Of a DNA stretch of 64,000 bases, positions 14,754-26,500 are shown one piece after another. A program made the translations under genes and the position numbers. The notes under the pieces were generated by a model. That model was not told the origin of the DNA. It saw nothing but the letters and a program-made list of their open reading frames with translations, and did no database searches. The number at the start of each line of letters is the position of its first letter. Positions within the stretch are counted from its first letter, which is position 1. Location of the stretch: NCBI GenBank assembly GCA_023935145.1, contig CM043699.1, positions 130,016,536-130,080,535 of the forward strand, read 5' to 3'. This stretch comes from Bretschneidera sinensis. Its lineage: Eukaryota > Streptophyta > Magnoliopsida > Brassicales > Akaniaceae.

Positions 14754-16117
14754 TTTTTTTATATAGAAAATTATAGAAACCCCTGGCGTAGCGACATTTA
14801 TTGATTGGGAAATGATATTTACTATTTTGATGGTGTTTGACTAAACAGAATATTAAATCTTTAGACATAAAAGATGAAAATACATAAATACCCTCACATA
14901 AATAGTATCTCTTCGTCTCTCTTGCTCTCACTCTGTCTCTCTCATCCTCCTATCTATCTCCTCTTGTTGTCTCTCTCCTATTCTCGTCTCTCTCGTTGTA
15001 CTCTCTCTCATCATCCTCTATCTCTTGTCTATTTCTCTACTATTACTCAAACAGAAGCCGCAACTTTATTTGTACAAAATCAAGGGATTTTTCAAAACTG
15101 ACATCATAATCGCCAATAAATTCGCACAAACGAAGCATTTCTAGGCAGATAGGCTATTTCACAAACGTTTTACCTTTACAATTTAATTTCTTAATTCGTT
15201 ATTCAAATAGATAAGAGATATAACTAGGGTTCTTTTTTTATTTCATTGCTTACGAAATTGTGCTTGTACTAGTTAGGGGTATTGAATGAAACCAATTTAG
15301 GAACGAATTTGTGTACGAATCTATCTATGCACGAAATTGTGTATGAATTTTAGGTGTGAAAATGTGTGCGTATACAATACAAATTTGTTAACGAAATTCT
15401 GACTATTGTAACTTGAATTTGTTAACAAAATTGTGAATCTATTGTAGCTCGAATTTGTTAACGAAATTGTGAATCTATTGTTGCTCGTAAACTTGGATTT
15501 TGGGTTCTTCATTTCGAATAAAATGTTGAGTGCATGTACTTGTTTTGTCAGGTCAAGTAATGGATACACTTTTCAAAGTGTTTTTCTACATCCACGATGA
15601 CCTTATTGAACCCAACGGGTGGATGTATGTAGATCCAGATGGTTACAACTACCTTCACATATTGGATGATATCTATGACAACTTCGGTTTACGCTCACCA
15701 ATTTTGGACATCAGAGTAGGTAATGGTAGGATAATTTTGTGCAATGAAGATGTTACAGTTGTATTTAAGGATGCTAAAGAGTATCGTGTTGTATCATTCT
15801 ATGTCGATGAGGTCAATAATAGTAATCATTCAGCATTATACAACCGTAGTCCTATGAAGCGTGGTAAGGGGAAGGATTTAAGCTAGATGAAAATGTTGAG
15901 GTTGTTGCATTAGATGATGATGACCTTATTTGTGATAATGGTAGTGTGGAGAATATAGATGGTGAGCATGACATTATGAAGAACTTTAATTGTGAGCATG
16001 GAAGTGTAGGGGATGCCAATGGTGAGAATAGTAATGGTGTTGATGGAAATGGTGAGAATGGCAATAATGAGGATGGAAATGGTGTGAATGGCAATGGTGA
16101 GAATGACAGTGTAAAGG

Positions 16118-16228
16118 ATAATTTAGAAGGTGGGCAGAACGTTGGGGGTGATAATTTAGGAGGTGGGCATAGTGTTGGGGCTGATAATTTAAGAGGTGGG
16201 CACAATGTTGAGGGTGATAATTTAGGAG
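16118..16228 (+). repeat. 36-bp coding minisatellite in the MULE transposase linker
   Basis: About three units of 36 bp encode a 12-residue repeat of the form DNLGGGHSVGAD, with changes between copies. It keeps frame and follows a run of NGENGN-type residues. Confidence 0.85.
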
Positions 16229-18517
16229 ATGACTAGAAAGTGGATGAAGATTATAAAGAAATAGAAGAACATGATGAACTGGATAAAAGGGAGACTAATT
16301 CGATTATGGGTATGATTTTTCTGACTCAAATCTAAACTGGCCTCGAGAGGATGAAGATAATGATGAGGATGAAAGTGTTGAGGATGATGAAAAGGATGAT
16401 TGAGGTGGTGATGAACTACCAGGGTCAAACCATGAGCTCATTCTGGATAGCTCTAAAGAATCTGCTAACTGTATAAACACTGGTGATGACAGTGACTCAA
16501 GTGCTAAGAGGGTGAGACCTAGAGGTAGGTCTTTTACAAACATAAGGGGTTTGAGAGCAATACCATTCAAGCCCCGAGAAGATGGAACTAATGTGTTCCA
16601 GTATGGTTATGTGTTTTAGTGGTGTTAAGTATTTTAGGGCTGTGTTAGCTGACTATGGTGTGCAAGGGCTATAATTTTTATAAGCCCCAAAATGACCCGA
16701 GAAGAGTGCATTCAATTTTTAAGTCCGAAAATTGTCCTTAGAGGATTTATGCTTCAGTTATTCCAGATAAAATAACTTTCATGGTGATAACCCTGCATGA
16801 TAAGCACAAATGTATAAGCGTTATAAAAGTTAAGAATGTAAGAGTCTCATAGATACCCAATAAACTGAATGCACAACTAAAAAGTGATCTGAACATCAGT
16901 TATAAAGCAATGAGTGTTGCTCTGTTAGAAAGATTTGCGGCTGAGGCAAGTAGTTCTCAATTGTATAGAAGTAAAAAGATGGTTGTAGAAGAAGTTGAGG
17001 GGAATCATATGGGCTCATTCAACAAGTTGAGAAAGTAGGTAGAATTATTAATTGATAGGAACCCTGGTATTATTGTTAACATACAAGTGCATGAAAAAAG
17101 AAACTTGAATGTGCCTCAATGTTTAAGAGGATTTTTATTTGCTACCATGCACTGAAAGTTGGATTTCTAAAAGGATCCATACCATTCATTGGGCTTGATG
17201 GGTGCGTCTTGAAAAGTTTACCACAGAAATTGTGCTAGGCATGTATATAACAACTTCACGGCTAATCACCCAGGTTTGGAGCTTATGACTGACTTTTGGA
17301 TGGCAATTAAGGCATACCACATGGATACTTGGGTTTCTGCTATAAATGATATGAAAACAGTTTCAGATGATGCTTGGCGTTGGTTGGTAGACAAAGAGCT
17401 TCAATGGTTGGGCCACCAAACTGAGGAACAAACCAATCTTAATGTTTTTAGAGATGCTTAGGCTTAGTTATGACAAGGTTATAAAGTAGATATGCTATGG
17501 GTTCCACATAGGAAGGTGAGGTTACTGCTAAGGTCACTCATAAGGTCAAAGCAAAGCTAAACAAACTTTTGCATGCTGCAAGATGGTGTTCTTAGATCCT
17601 TACTAGAGGTGAAGAGTTTCAAGTGATGGACAATGATAAGATGTATGTTGTTGACTTGGGTGCAAGAACATGTAGCTGCAACTATTGGAACATGACTAAG
17701 ATCCCTTGTAAGCATGCTATTAGATGTATTACCTATAGGAGAACTGATGTTGAAGATTATTGCTATGAATATTTTCATGTGAAGATCTTCTTGGAAGTAT
17801 TCAGTGAAATAATTCACCATTTACCTGATGCTGACTTCACCCTATCATTCATGGGTGATAGTATACTACCCCCCCCCCCCCCCAATTGAGAAGATTACCT
17901 GGAAGACCTACAAAAAATAGAAGAAGAGGAAGAATGTGAACCTAGACCATCCACTGCCAGGAAGAGATCTTGTAGCATAACATGTAAAGTTTTTGATTGG
18001 TTTAGACATAACAACTGAACGTGCCAAAGAAGACTTGTCAAGAAGAGGAAAGGCCAGCAAGTAAATTATTATCTCTCAATCTTTTCAAATATAAATACTT
18101 GTCAAATTTTCATTATTAATGAAACTGTTAATCCTCTTAATTTGTTTACTTTGTTATTATAGAGGCAAAGGCAATGTAATGAGGGGAACTCACATGGTGG
18201 TGCTGGATCCTCACATATTGGTGTTAGATCTTCACATGGTGGTGTTGGATCCTCACATACTGGTGCTAGTGGTGGTAGAGGGAGGGTAGCAAGTGGTGGA
18301 TTTAAAAGGGTAGCAAGTGGTGGATTTGGAAGGGTAACAAGTGGTAGAAGATGGAGGACAACTACTGGTGGCAGAGGGAGGGTAACAAGTGGTAGATTTG
18401 GGAGAGTAAATAGTTTGGCAAAGGGAGATCAACTGGTGGTGGTAGAAGGAGGTCAATGGGTGCTGGCAGAGGGAGAAGTGGTGGTAGATCTGGAAGGGGA
18501 GCAGTAGGTGGTGGCGG

Positions 18518-18845
18518 TGGTGGTGGTGACTATTGGAGGGCTGCGGTTGGTGGCAGAGGTGGGGTTTTGAAGATGGAGGTGAAAAGGGAATACCTAGTGC
18601 TTTCTTTGGTACCTCTACCTCTGGTACTTCTGGCAATTCTGCAAGGGAAGTAGTAGGTTGTGGTGGTGACTATTGGAGGGTTACTGTTGGTGGCAAAGGG
18701 GGGGTTTTTGGAGATGGAAGTGGAATGGGAGCACCTGGTGCCTTCTCTGGTGTCTCTGCCTTTGCTGCTTCTGGCAATTCTGGAAAGAGAGCAGTGGGTG
18801 TGGAGGTGACTATTGGAGGGCTGCTATTGTTGGCAGAGGTGGGCA
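18518..18845 (+). repeat. About 140-bp tandem repeats in the MULE glycine-rich tail
   Basis: GGTGACTATTGGAGGG recurs at about 18525, 18666 and 18805, each followed by a similar GGTGGCAGAGG / TCTGGCAATTCTG block, giving about two and a half units. They lie in the 3' part of the transposase remnant, where the tail would be Gly/Ser rich. Confidence 0.8.
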
Positions 18846-19683
18846 ATAGGTGGTAGAGGTGACTTTAATGGTGGTTCTGGTAGGGGTGGGGCAGTAAGTG
18901 TTGTTGATAAAGGAAATAAAATTGTTGAAGAATGGAGCAATAAGCCAGTGGGATCGAGTTTAGGGACTTATAACAGACAAGCAATTTAGGTTTGGTGTTG
19001 ATTTTTCTATAATTGTGTTTTTATATGGATATGTATTTAAATGGTTGTGTATTTATATGTATATGTGTAAGCTTTTAGGACTTATATCATTAAATTTATT
19101 TTGCAGAGCACGGATCAACAAGTGAGTGGACTCACAAAGATACACTCATCTCAAAGTGCTTAAGGTTCCAAGGAAGCACCAATGGTAGTGGTGTCTGGGT
19201 CATTTTGCTGGAATCATAGCATGGTTAACTGGTTCCTTTTGTAATAGGGCACAGTTTAATGGATTGAAATCAAATGACTTTTTTGAATGTAATAGTTAGT
19301 TTTTTGTGTGTATATTATAGATTTGCACAGTTAGATGCACATGACTGTATTGTTATTATTGAAATATTTTGACAGATACATGGTGGACACCCATCTTTTG
19401 TAAATGAATGGTTAAAACCATCTTTTGTAAGTTGATCAAGTATCTATGAATTGATTATGCATTTATCTCCTAACAAGCCTCATGTTTGTGTCGAGATAGT
19501 CCAAATGGGGACCAGTGTTATACAAAGGGGGGGCCAGTTTCATTTACAAAATTGGGACCATTGTTCATGACAAAATTGAAACCACTCTTCTGCAAAACTA
19601 TATACAAACTAACTTCTCATTTCATTTAAACCATTACAAGACCAATTTACATGACAAAAGAACAAAACACACCAATTCCATCA

Positions 19684-20123
19684 TCAATTTTTCAACAACA
19701 ATCCAACTACTAACATGAACATGAAAACATTACAGAGAAGCGATACAACTACAAACATTTTAATCTCTCCACTCAATATTCCAAACTCCTTTTTCAGATT
19801 TACAATGTTCCCACACAATTCAGTGAAAATAGCATCATTTGGACCCAATGCAAATGGTTCACCTATGGACAAACACCAACTAAGGAACCCACCACAGATC
19901 TTTTCTTCGTAGCAGTAATACAACCTATTTTTTTTTCCTCTGATTCTACTATCTTTACAGATGCTATTTTACCGCACATGCATCTCATGTCCTGAAATTG
20001 TATAACCCACCCAATGTCATTAACATTTGATGAAGACATTACTGCAAAAACATTATTCGAACATGAAATAGATATTAATTGGTCCTTTCTTCGCACCATT
20101 TTTTGCACGAAAAATCCAACCAA
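19684..20123 (-). pseudogene. GRF-type zinc-finger protein with C-terminal membrane segment, frameshifted
   Basis: On the minus strand the first frame (20123 leftward) gives MRCMCGKIASVKIVES. The second frame continues with YYCYEEKICGGFLSWC. Together these follow the GRF zinc-finger pattern (C-x-C-G, later a Cys, then C-G-F-F-x-W), with a frameshift near 19925. A coiled stretch (IVNLKKEFGILSGEIK) and a hydrophobic segment (FVVVSLLCNVFMFMLVVGLL) then precede the stop at 19684. Small GRF proteins with a coiled coil and a C-terminal membrane segment are common in plant genomes. The ORF lies inside the MULE, converging with the transposase, as a second MULE gene or captured host gene would. The GRF aromatic residue is altered, and function is unknown. 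Confidence 0.6.
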
Positions 20124-20500
20124 ACGAAAAAAAACCCCTGTTTTTGTAAGAAAATTTCACCAAATATATGTTTCATTTTTGTAAAAGAATTCTACACCAA
20201 AAAACCTCCAATTTTTTTCAGGACAATTCCACTAAAAAAATGTTCCAATTTTGCAAGAAAAATCTACAGCAAAAAACCTCACATTTTTTTCCCGTATATT
20301 CCTATCGAAAATACGGTCGATTTTTGCACAAAGCAAAGCTGAACCAAAAAACCTCTCATTTTTTCAGTAACTTTAATACGTCCAAATCTTGAGAATATTG
20401 TAGACAAAGACGCATTCTTACATGAAATTTGAGACCAACAAAACCCATTTTTCCAAGAAAATTTCATACCAAAAACAATGTCTTTCCATGAAATATCAAA
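20119..20500. repeat. Diverged 36-bp (72-bp higher order) tandem repeats upstream of the GRF ORF
   Basis: ACCAAA-centred blocks recur near 20119, 20159, 20196, 20268 and 20343, with weaker copies between, at spacings near 36 or 72-75. Each carries a T-run followed by a pattern like GCAAGAAAAATCTAC. On the minus strand, read-through gives repeated GFFV/KNF-like 12-residue units before the GRF start. Confidence 0.6.
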
Positions 20501-21161
20501 CAAAAGAAAATCTAATTTTTGGCAACAAAAATAGTAAGAACGAGCGATTATAGAGATGTGACGTAATGAAGGAGATCAAGAAAACATGTTAGATGTGGGA
20601 GATTGATGAAGAGAAAGGAAGTAACTTAAGCATTTACCTGAGTGAGATGATATCGCACTGGTGAGAAGATGCACAGGCTGGTGAGAGGTTGTCGTTGTAG
20701 AAAGCTACATAGGTTTTTGTGGAGATGAGAGATGAATATTAAGTCAGATCTAGTGAGAGGATGTCAAAACAGTGAAAGAGTGTTGTTGCATCAAGGGTAT
20801 TTTTGGGTTTCTATTAATAATAATGACGTGGATTTCACTGTTGACCAAAAAAGAATCGTTTGACTAACAGAAAATTTGACAAATGGAGGTTTCTGTTGAA
20901 AATTTCAAATTTTTGAATAGGTGAATGTCATTTCCCAAACAATAGGTAGATAAGTGTCGCAGCATCAAAAAGTGAGGTAGGTTTCTATAATTTTCCCTTT
21001 TTTTTATATAGAAGATGGATTTTATCTTTTGTAAATCATAAAATACCACTTTGTTTGAGTTTAGGAAATGATTTATGTTTGATATTTAGTATTTTGGATT
21101 TATGGTTACCATAAATTTGTATATTAACTTTGTGAAATTTATTTGTAAATTCTATTAAACT

Positions 21162-22020
21162 CCGTTTGGAATAATGAATTCTATAATTTTTATGAAATTT
21201 ATTTTGAATTCTATAGTTATCATGTTTGGAAAAAAGTTCGGGAATTCATTTCGAAATGAAATCACTAAGGAATTGAGTTGACTTGTTGCAAATTTTATCA
21301 ATATTAGTTAATTTACAAATGAATTCTATAAGATGAAGAGTAAAAAGCTAGTTGATCAAAGTACTCGATCTCTCTTTCTCTCTTTCCTTCCCTCCCTCTC
21401 CCTTCCTTTCCCCCTTTCCTCTCTCTCTGCTCTTTTGAATTTTTTATTTATTTCAAACATGATAATTCAAATGAATTCTACAATTTAAAATAAGAAAGTT
21501 ATATAAAAAAAATTATTTCTATATGAATTCCATTTTCATTTATTTGAAAATGAAATTGCAACAATACTCAAATTTCATAGTGAATTCATTTTAAATTCTA
21601 CAAATTAGAATTTGTTTGGAACCAAATAAAAATGGAATTAATTTTATTTTCAAATCAACTGAAAATAGAATTCATTAATAAATGAATTTTTATATTTGGA
21701 TTTCTTATTTTAAACTATAGAATTCATTTTAATTCTCATGTTTAAAATGTTTGAAATAAATGAAGAAATCAAAATAGAGAAAGAGGGAAGGAGAGGGGGA
21801 AAGAGAGTATTTTAGTCGACATAGATGTTTACTCTTCATTTTGTATAATTTACTTGTAAATCTTATCAATTTTGATAGAATTTATAACAAACTAACTCAA
21901 TTCCATAGTGAATGCATTTCGAAATGAATTCCTAAGTTTTTTTTTTTCAAATATGACAACTATAGAATTCGAAATAAATTCCATAAAAACAATAGAATTA
22001 ATTTGTTCTAAACGGTGCGT
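21162..22020. mobile_element. Foldback (long inverted-repeat) element, about 860 bp
   Basis: The left arm (21162-about 21500) and the reverse complement of the right arm (about 21680-22020) align end to end. Shared blocks in order are CCGTTT.GAA, TTATGAAATTTATTT, GAATTCATTTCGAAATG, GGAATTGAGTT, a CTCTCTTTC/CCCTC tract and TTTCAAACAT. About 180 bp of AT-rich loop separates the arms. There is no ORF and no target duplication is evident. A one-armed relative lies at 29790-30110. Confidence 0.75.
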
Positions 22021-22043
22021 AAAAGAATCTTTAGCACAATAAG

Positions 22044-22659
22044 TAGGGATGAACATGAGATGGCTTGAGTTAAGTTAGCCTAAAAACTCAACCCAACCTG
22101 ATGGTATCGAGTACATTGAAAAAAAATTAACTCAATCCAACTCATCACTCAGCCAACTCGTTATTCGACCAACTCAACTAACCCGATTAGCATCAATTTA
22201 CTTTTTCGGTTCAATATATTTTCAATTTAAATATTAATTCAAATATATTATATGCCAAAAAAATTCCACTACAACAATTGATTATCCATTACTGTTACCT
22301 CCAATTTAAATCCATAGAAGTTATCTAAAAAAAATCCATACAAGAATTACATTAAATCTTACCAATCCATTACATACAAAATTCCAAAGCTACTTGAATC
22401 ACTTAACACAAACTAACTTAATTCTATACAAACAATACAAAAAGTAAACAAATACTATATTTTTAAAGTGTTTGATGAATCGGATTCTTCAAGGCTCGGA
22501 CACCAATACACTACAACATACAAATATCCCACAAATTTTATCAAACCCAAACCTTCATGTTTCATACTTTCTTTACCCAAACCCAAACCAACATATAAAA
22601 AAAATCCAACCTAAACCAATTTGTAGCATCAGTTTGATCGGTTTCATTGCTCACCCTTA
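22044..22659. mobile_element. hAT-like MITE, 616 bp
   Basis: The left end is TAGGGATGAACATGA and the right end, reverse complemented, is TAAGGGTGAGCAATGA. The 8-bp flanks ACAATAAG (22036-22043) and GCAATAGG (22660-22667) match at six of eight positions, suggesting a decayed hAT 8-bp duplication. No transposase is present. Confidence 0.55.
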
Positions 22660-22667
22660 GCAATAGG

Positions 22668-23569
22668 ATCTAAATTCAAGGGGATTAGCTTGGGACAATA
22701 CAAGATAAGTGTCTCATTAGTGTAAGTCTTGGGATCGATTTCTCACTATGACTAAATTCGTTTGGGAGAGTTTAGAAAATGATTTACATTTCCTATAAAC
22801 AAATATTATGTCAAACGCAAAAAAAAATGTTTATATAATGGTTTTTATTGTAATAAAATAAATTTGTATCAGAAAAATTGTTTATGGTTGTGCTTATCAA
22901 GGGTGATGTCATTGATATTCCAAAAATTATTATTAGAACTCCTCTTATTTTGTTTTGATACTTAAACTTATAATAATATCTTTAGTTAAATTACATTCTC
23001 AAAAGCATTTAACTTCAATCAAAAATATTATTGTTCTAACATAAATTGGTTGTCATTTTTACTGATAGACCAAACCGACTTGGCTCCTTTTGTTTAGACC
23101 ATGCCCATAAAAAATTTATTTTGAGTTTTAAGTTATAAATGTACCATGACAATAGTCAACCCAACTACTTGGAGTACTTCATGACAAACAAAAAAGAGTC
23201 TAACTGAAATCTAGACGTATTACATGCAAATTCTGCTCCTTTTATTCTGCTTTTGTCTGTTAGGTGCAAGATCAAATGCAGAAATCGGTTTACCTTGACC
23301 ACATAATATAGCATGATTTTGTGGAGTACAAAAAAAAAAATAGAATTGCTACTTCAATCATTAATACTATATATGCAATGAATCATTCGAGTGCAGCATC
23401 AGGGCATAAAGGATGACAAGTCCGATTGCTCCCTGAATTTTCTGGAATGAAATGGCAGCGTAAGCTCGTTGTTGCAAACCTTTCAAAGGGGAAAGAGGAG
23501 CAAACCACTGGTGTCTGCACAATTTCACTGCAGAACACAAGATCTTCCTCACTCAGATAGTGTAGTAGA
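22668..23569. other. Unassigned sequence at the 3' end of the Ale copia remnant
   Basis: AT-rich DNA with no supported gene. On the minus strand, 23383-23569 keeps an open frame joined to the copia RT, but the residues after RLLHYL no longer match copia RNase H. A second frame there gives HQWFAPLSPLKG and a hydrophobic GAIGLVILYALML stretch. I cannot identify either product. Confidence 0.4.
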
Positions 23570-26500
23570 CGTTTAACAAAGATCCAATGGCCGGTTGTTG
23601 GTGTGTGCATATACTGAGAGAGCTTGTTAACCGCAAAGGCAAGGTCAGGTCTTGTAATTAAGAGATATTGAAGGCTGCCAACAACTGGTCGGTACTCTGT
23701 GGGATCAGACAAAGGAGAATCCGATTTTAACATCAGAGATGGACTTTTTGGAATAAGAGTGAGCACGAGTTTGGCATCAGTCATATGAGTTTGAGTCAGA
23801 ATATTCAAAATGTAACACATTTGAGAAAATAAAATACCATGCTGATTTGGGACTACTTCCACACCCAAGAAATAAGATAGTTGTCCAAGATCCTTAATTG
23901 AAAACCGATGAGCAAGAACGTTAACAAAAGAGTCGACCATCTTAACATTGTCACCAGTGATTATTAAATCATCCACATATACAAGTTAAATCATCCACAT
24001 ATACATAGATACATAATATGTCCAACAGCAGTGAGAATAAACAGAGAGGTATCAGCATGAGAATTCTTGAATCCAGAGTGAAGAAGGAATTTACGAAGTT
24101 CATGATACCAGGCTCGAGGTGCTTGCTTGAGGCCATAGATTGCCTTTCGAAGTTTACAGATATAGGATGGATGATCTTGATCAACAAAACCTGGTGGTTG
24201 TTGCATGTAAACATTCTCGGAGAGGCGTCCTTGGAGAAAAGCATTGTTGACATCAAGTTGTCATAAGGACCAACCTCGAGAGACAGCAAGGCTAAGGACA
24301 ACACGTATTGTGGTTGGTTTGACAACAGGACTAAAAGTGTGTAGGTAATCGACTCTTGGTCTTTGATGAAAGCCTTTTGCGTCCAAACGTGCTTTGAAGT
24401 TGTCAATAGAGCCATTAGAGTTACGTTTAATGTGAAAAATCCATTTACATCCAACTATATTCTGATTAGAATCAGGTGGTACAAGTTCTCATGTTCCATT
24501 CTGAACTAAAACATCACACTCATCAGACATACCTTTTCTCCATTTAAGATCTATAAGGGCTTTAGTCACTGTGGTTGGTTCAAGTTCATTGGATTTTGAG
24601 AGTTGGGTATGAAGGTTCATTTTCGTTATTGGTTTGTGAATGTGGTTCTTGGCTCGTGTGGTCATAGAGTGAGTTGGAAGGGGATGATTTTCGGTTGGGT
24701 TAGGAGGAGGTGATGTTGGGATATTTATAGATGGGGTAGGATTGGTTGAGGATGGCAGGGGAGTTGAGTTTGGATGGGTGGCTTGGGTTGTGTTGGAGGA
24801 TGGAACAGGCGCTAGAGAGTGTATTAAAGCTTCACATGGAGGTTGCTGAGGGACAATGACTTCATATGGCATAGTGAGTGGCGGCTGGGAAGGAGGTAAG
24901 ATAACTCGAATTGGTGGAGGAATCTAGGTGGCGATGGTGCTGGGATGAGGACAAGGGACTGACCATATAATGAAGCGTAAGGGAACTGAGACTCAACAAA
25001 TTTAACATGTCTGGAGATATAGATTTTTTAGGTTGAAATATCAAGACAGTAGTATGCACTTTGAGTGAGACAATACCTAAGAAAAACACAAGGCTTAGAC
25101 CATGATTCAAGTTTGTGTGATGTGTAAGGTCTGAGCCAAGGATAGCATAAGCAGCCAAAGACCCTTAGTTTTAAATAATTTGGTGCTGTGTGAAATAGTT
25201 TTTAGTAGGGTGAGGAAAGATTTAAGGTGGGAGTGGGCATTCTATTGATAAGGTATACTACTGTGGCAAAAACATAAGTCCAGTAAGAGAGGGATAAAAA
25301 AGCATGATTGAGTAATGCAAGGCCTGTTTCGACTATATAAAGATGTCTTCTTTCGGAGTAACCGTTGTGTTCAGGTGTGCGGGGTGGAGTGGTGAGATGA
25401 GAGATACCAGTGGTAGAAAGAAAATTAGCTAGGGAGATGTACTCACCACCATTGTCAGAGTAGAGGGTTTTGATGGTTAAATTGAAGTGTTTTTCTATAA
25501 TGGCTTTGAATCTTATAAAAATGTCTTTGACTTCGGATTTGTGTTTGAGTGGGTAAAACCAGATATACTTAATGAAGTGATCAATAAAGATTGCATAATA
25601 TTTAAAGCCATTATGTGAGAAAATTGGAGAGGTCTAAACATCTGAAAATATGATTTCCAAAGGTTGAGTAGAGATAATTGTAGAGTTGAAGAAAGAAAAT
25701 TTGTGGCTTTTATTGCAGAGACAAGCATTACATGAGAAATCATGAGATAAAGAAGAAGATAAGCCTAAATGATTGCTAGAGAAAATATGTTTGAGAATTG
25801 AAAAAGCAGGGTGTCCTAATTTGTGATGCCAATCGAAGGAAGTGGTATTTATAGTGGAGAAGGCAATCAAAGGGGAGGAGGTTGGCCACTCATAGATGAC
25901 ATCTTTAGTTCGTCCTCTCAGCAGTGTTGCCCCTGTGCGCAGACCCTTCACAAGAAAAGAAGTTGGTAAAAACTCTATGGAAACATTGTTAGAATTGAAA
26001 AATTGAGATATAAAGATTATATTCTTTTTCATAGAGGGAACACAAAGAACATTATTTAATGTAAAGGTATTATGAGAAGTTTTAAGAGAAGTGGAATCGG
26101 TGTGAGTGATGGGAAGATTGGAGCCCATCTCCGATCATAATGTCATCATTGCCAATGTATGGAGCATGCAGCGAGAGGTTGCTCAGGTCAGATGTTACAT
26201 GGTAGGATGCACCACTGTCCAAAAGCCATGATGGTGTGGTGGAAGGACTGGTGGTAAGATGAGCTTGTGGTTGCCATAGTGAGCTGGATTGAGAAGAGTT
26301 GGATGTGGGGGGATGTTTGAACTGGTACTAGGCAAAATTAAGGACATCGTTTGGTAGTGTGACCCTAAATCTTGCAGATTTGACAATGACCAAGATATGG
26401 TCTGGGAGGAGGACGAGGTCCCAGTGGTGAATTGGGACCTGCATTAGTTGCAGCAGGTGGGTGATGGGCAGAGTTAAAGGATGGGCGCCAGTTGGTGGTG

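Larger units (their letters stand above)
15560..19220 (+). pseudogene. MULE transposase (MuDR type), broken
   Basis: Fragments appear in the canonical order of a plant MULE transposase. An N-terminal MuDR/PB1-like domain (15560-15886, starting MDTLFKVFFYIHDD) is followed after a frameshift by an acidic, Asn/Gly-rich linker (15887-16230). Then come GLRAIPFKPREDGTNVFQ (about 16540), KVGFLKGSIPFIGLDGC with the first catalytic Asp (about 17155-17205), the post-catalytic helices DFWMAIKAYHMDTWVSAIND (17289-17348) and a SWIM zinc finger CSCNYWNMTKIPCKH (17672-17716). The tail has PGRPTKNRRR, a damaged zinc knuckle, an intron at 18061-18162 and a glycine-rich repeat. Between GLDGC and RHVYNNF almost nothing remains, so the second Asp and the Glu of the DDE triad are deleted. 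Many stops and frameshifts add to this. It cannot encode active transposase. Confidence 0.85.
14767..20998 (+). mobile_element. Mutator-like element (MULE), degenerate, about 6.2 kb
   Basis: Inverted ends share GAAAATTATAGAAACC (left from 14766, right ending 20995). Further inside they share GCGACA.TTAT and TTGGGAAATGA.ATT blocks in the same order, giving terminal repeats of roughly 65-80 bp. Both ends are flanked by TTTTTTTATATAG (14754-14766, 20999-21011), which contains any 9-bp target duplication; the exact boundary cannot be fixed inside the T-run. Inside lie a MuDR-type transposase remnant (+) and a GRF zinc-finger ORF (-), arranged tail to tail. Confidence 0.8.

Noticed and set aside
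15852..16205. 117-aa minus-strand ORF rich in Pro/Ser
   Set aside because: Mirror of the acidic repeat in the MULE transposase; the repeat keeps several frames open.
16118..16228. Regular 36-bp units considered as a CRISPR-like array
   Set aside because: Units are contiguous without spacers and encode an in-frame 12-residue repeat; plant context.
18253..18636. 127-aa minus-strand ORF of repeated TTCYP units
   Set aside because: Antisense of the Gly-rich repeat tail; no homology expected.
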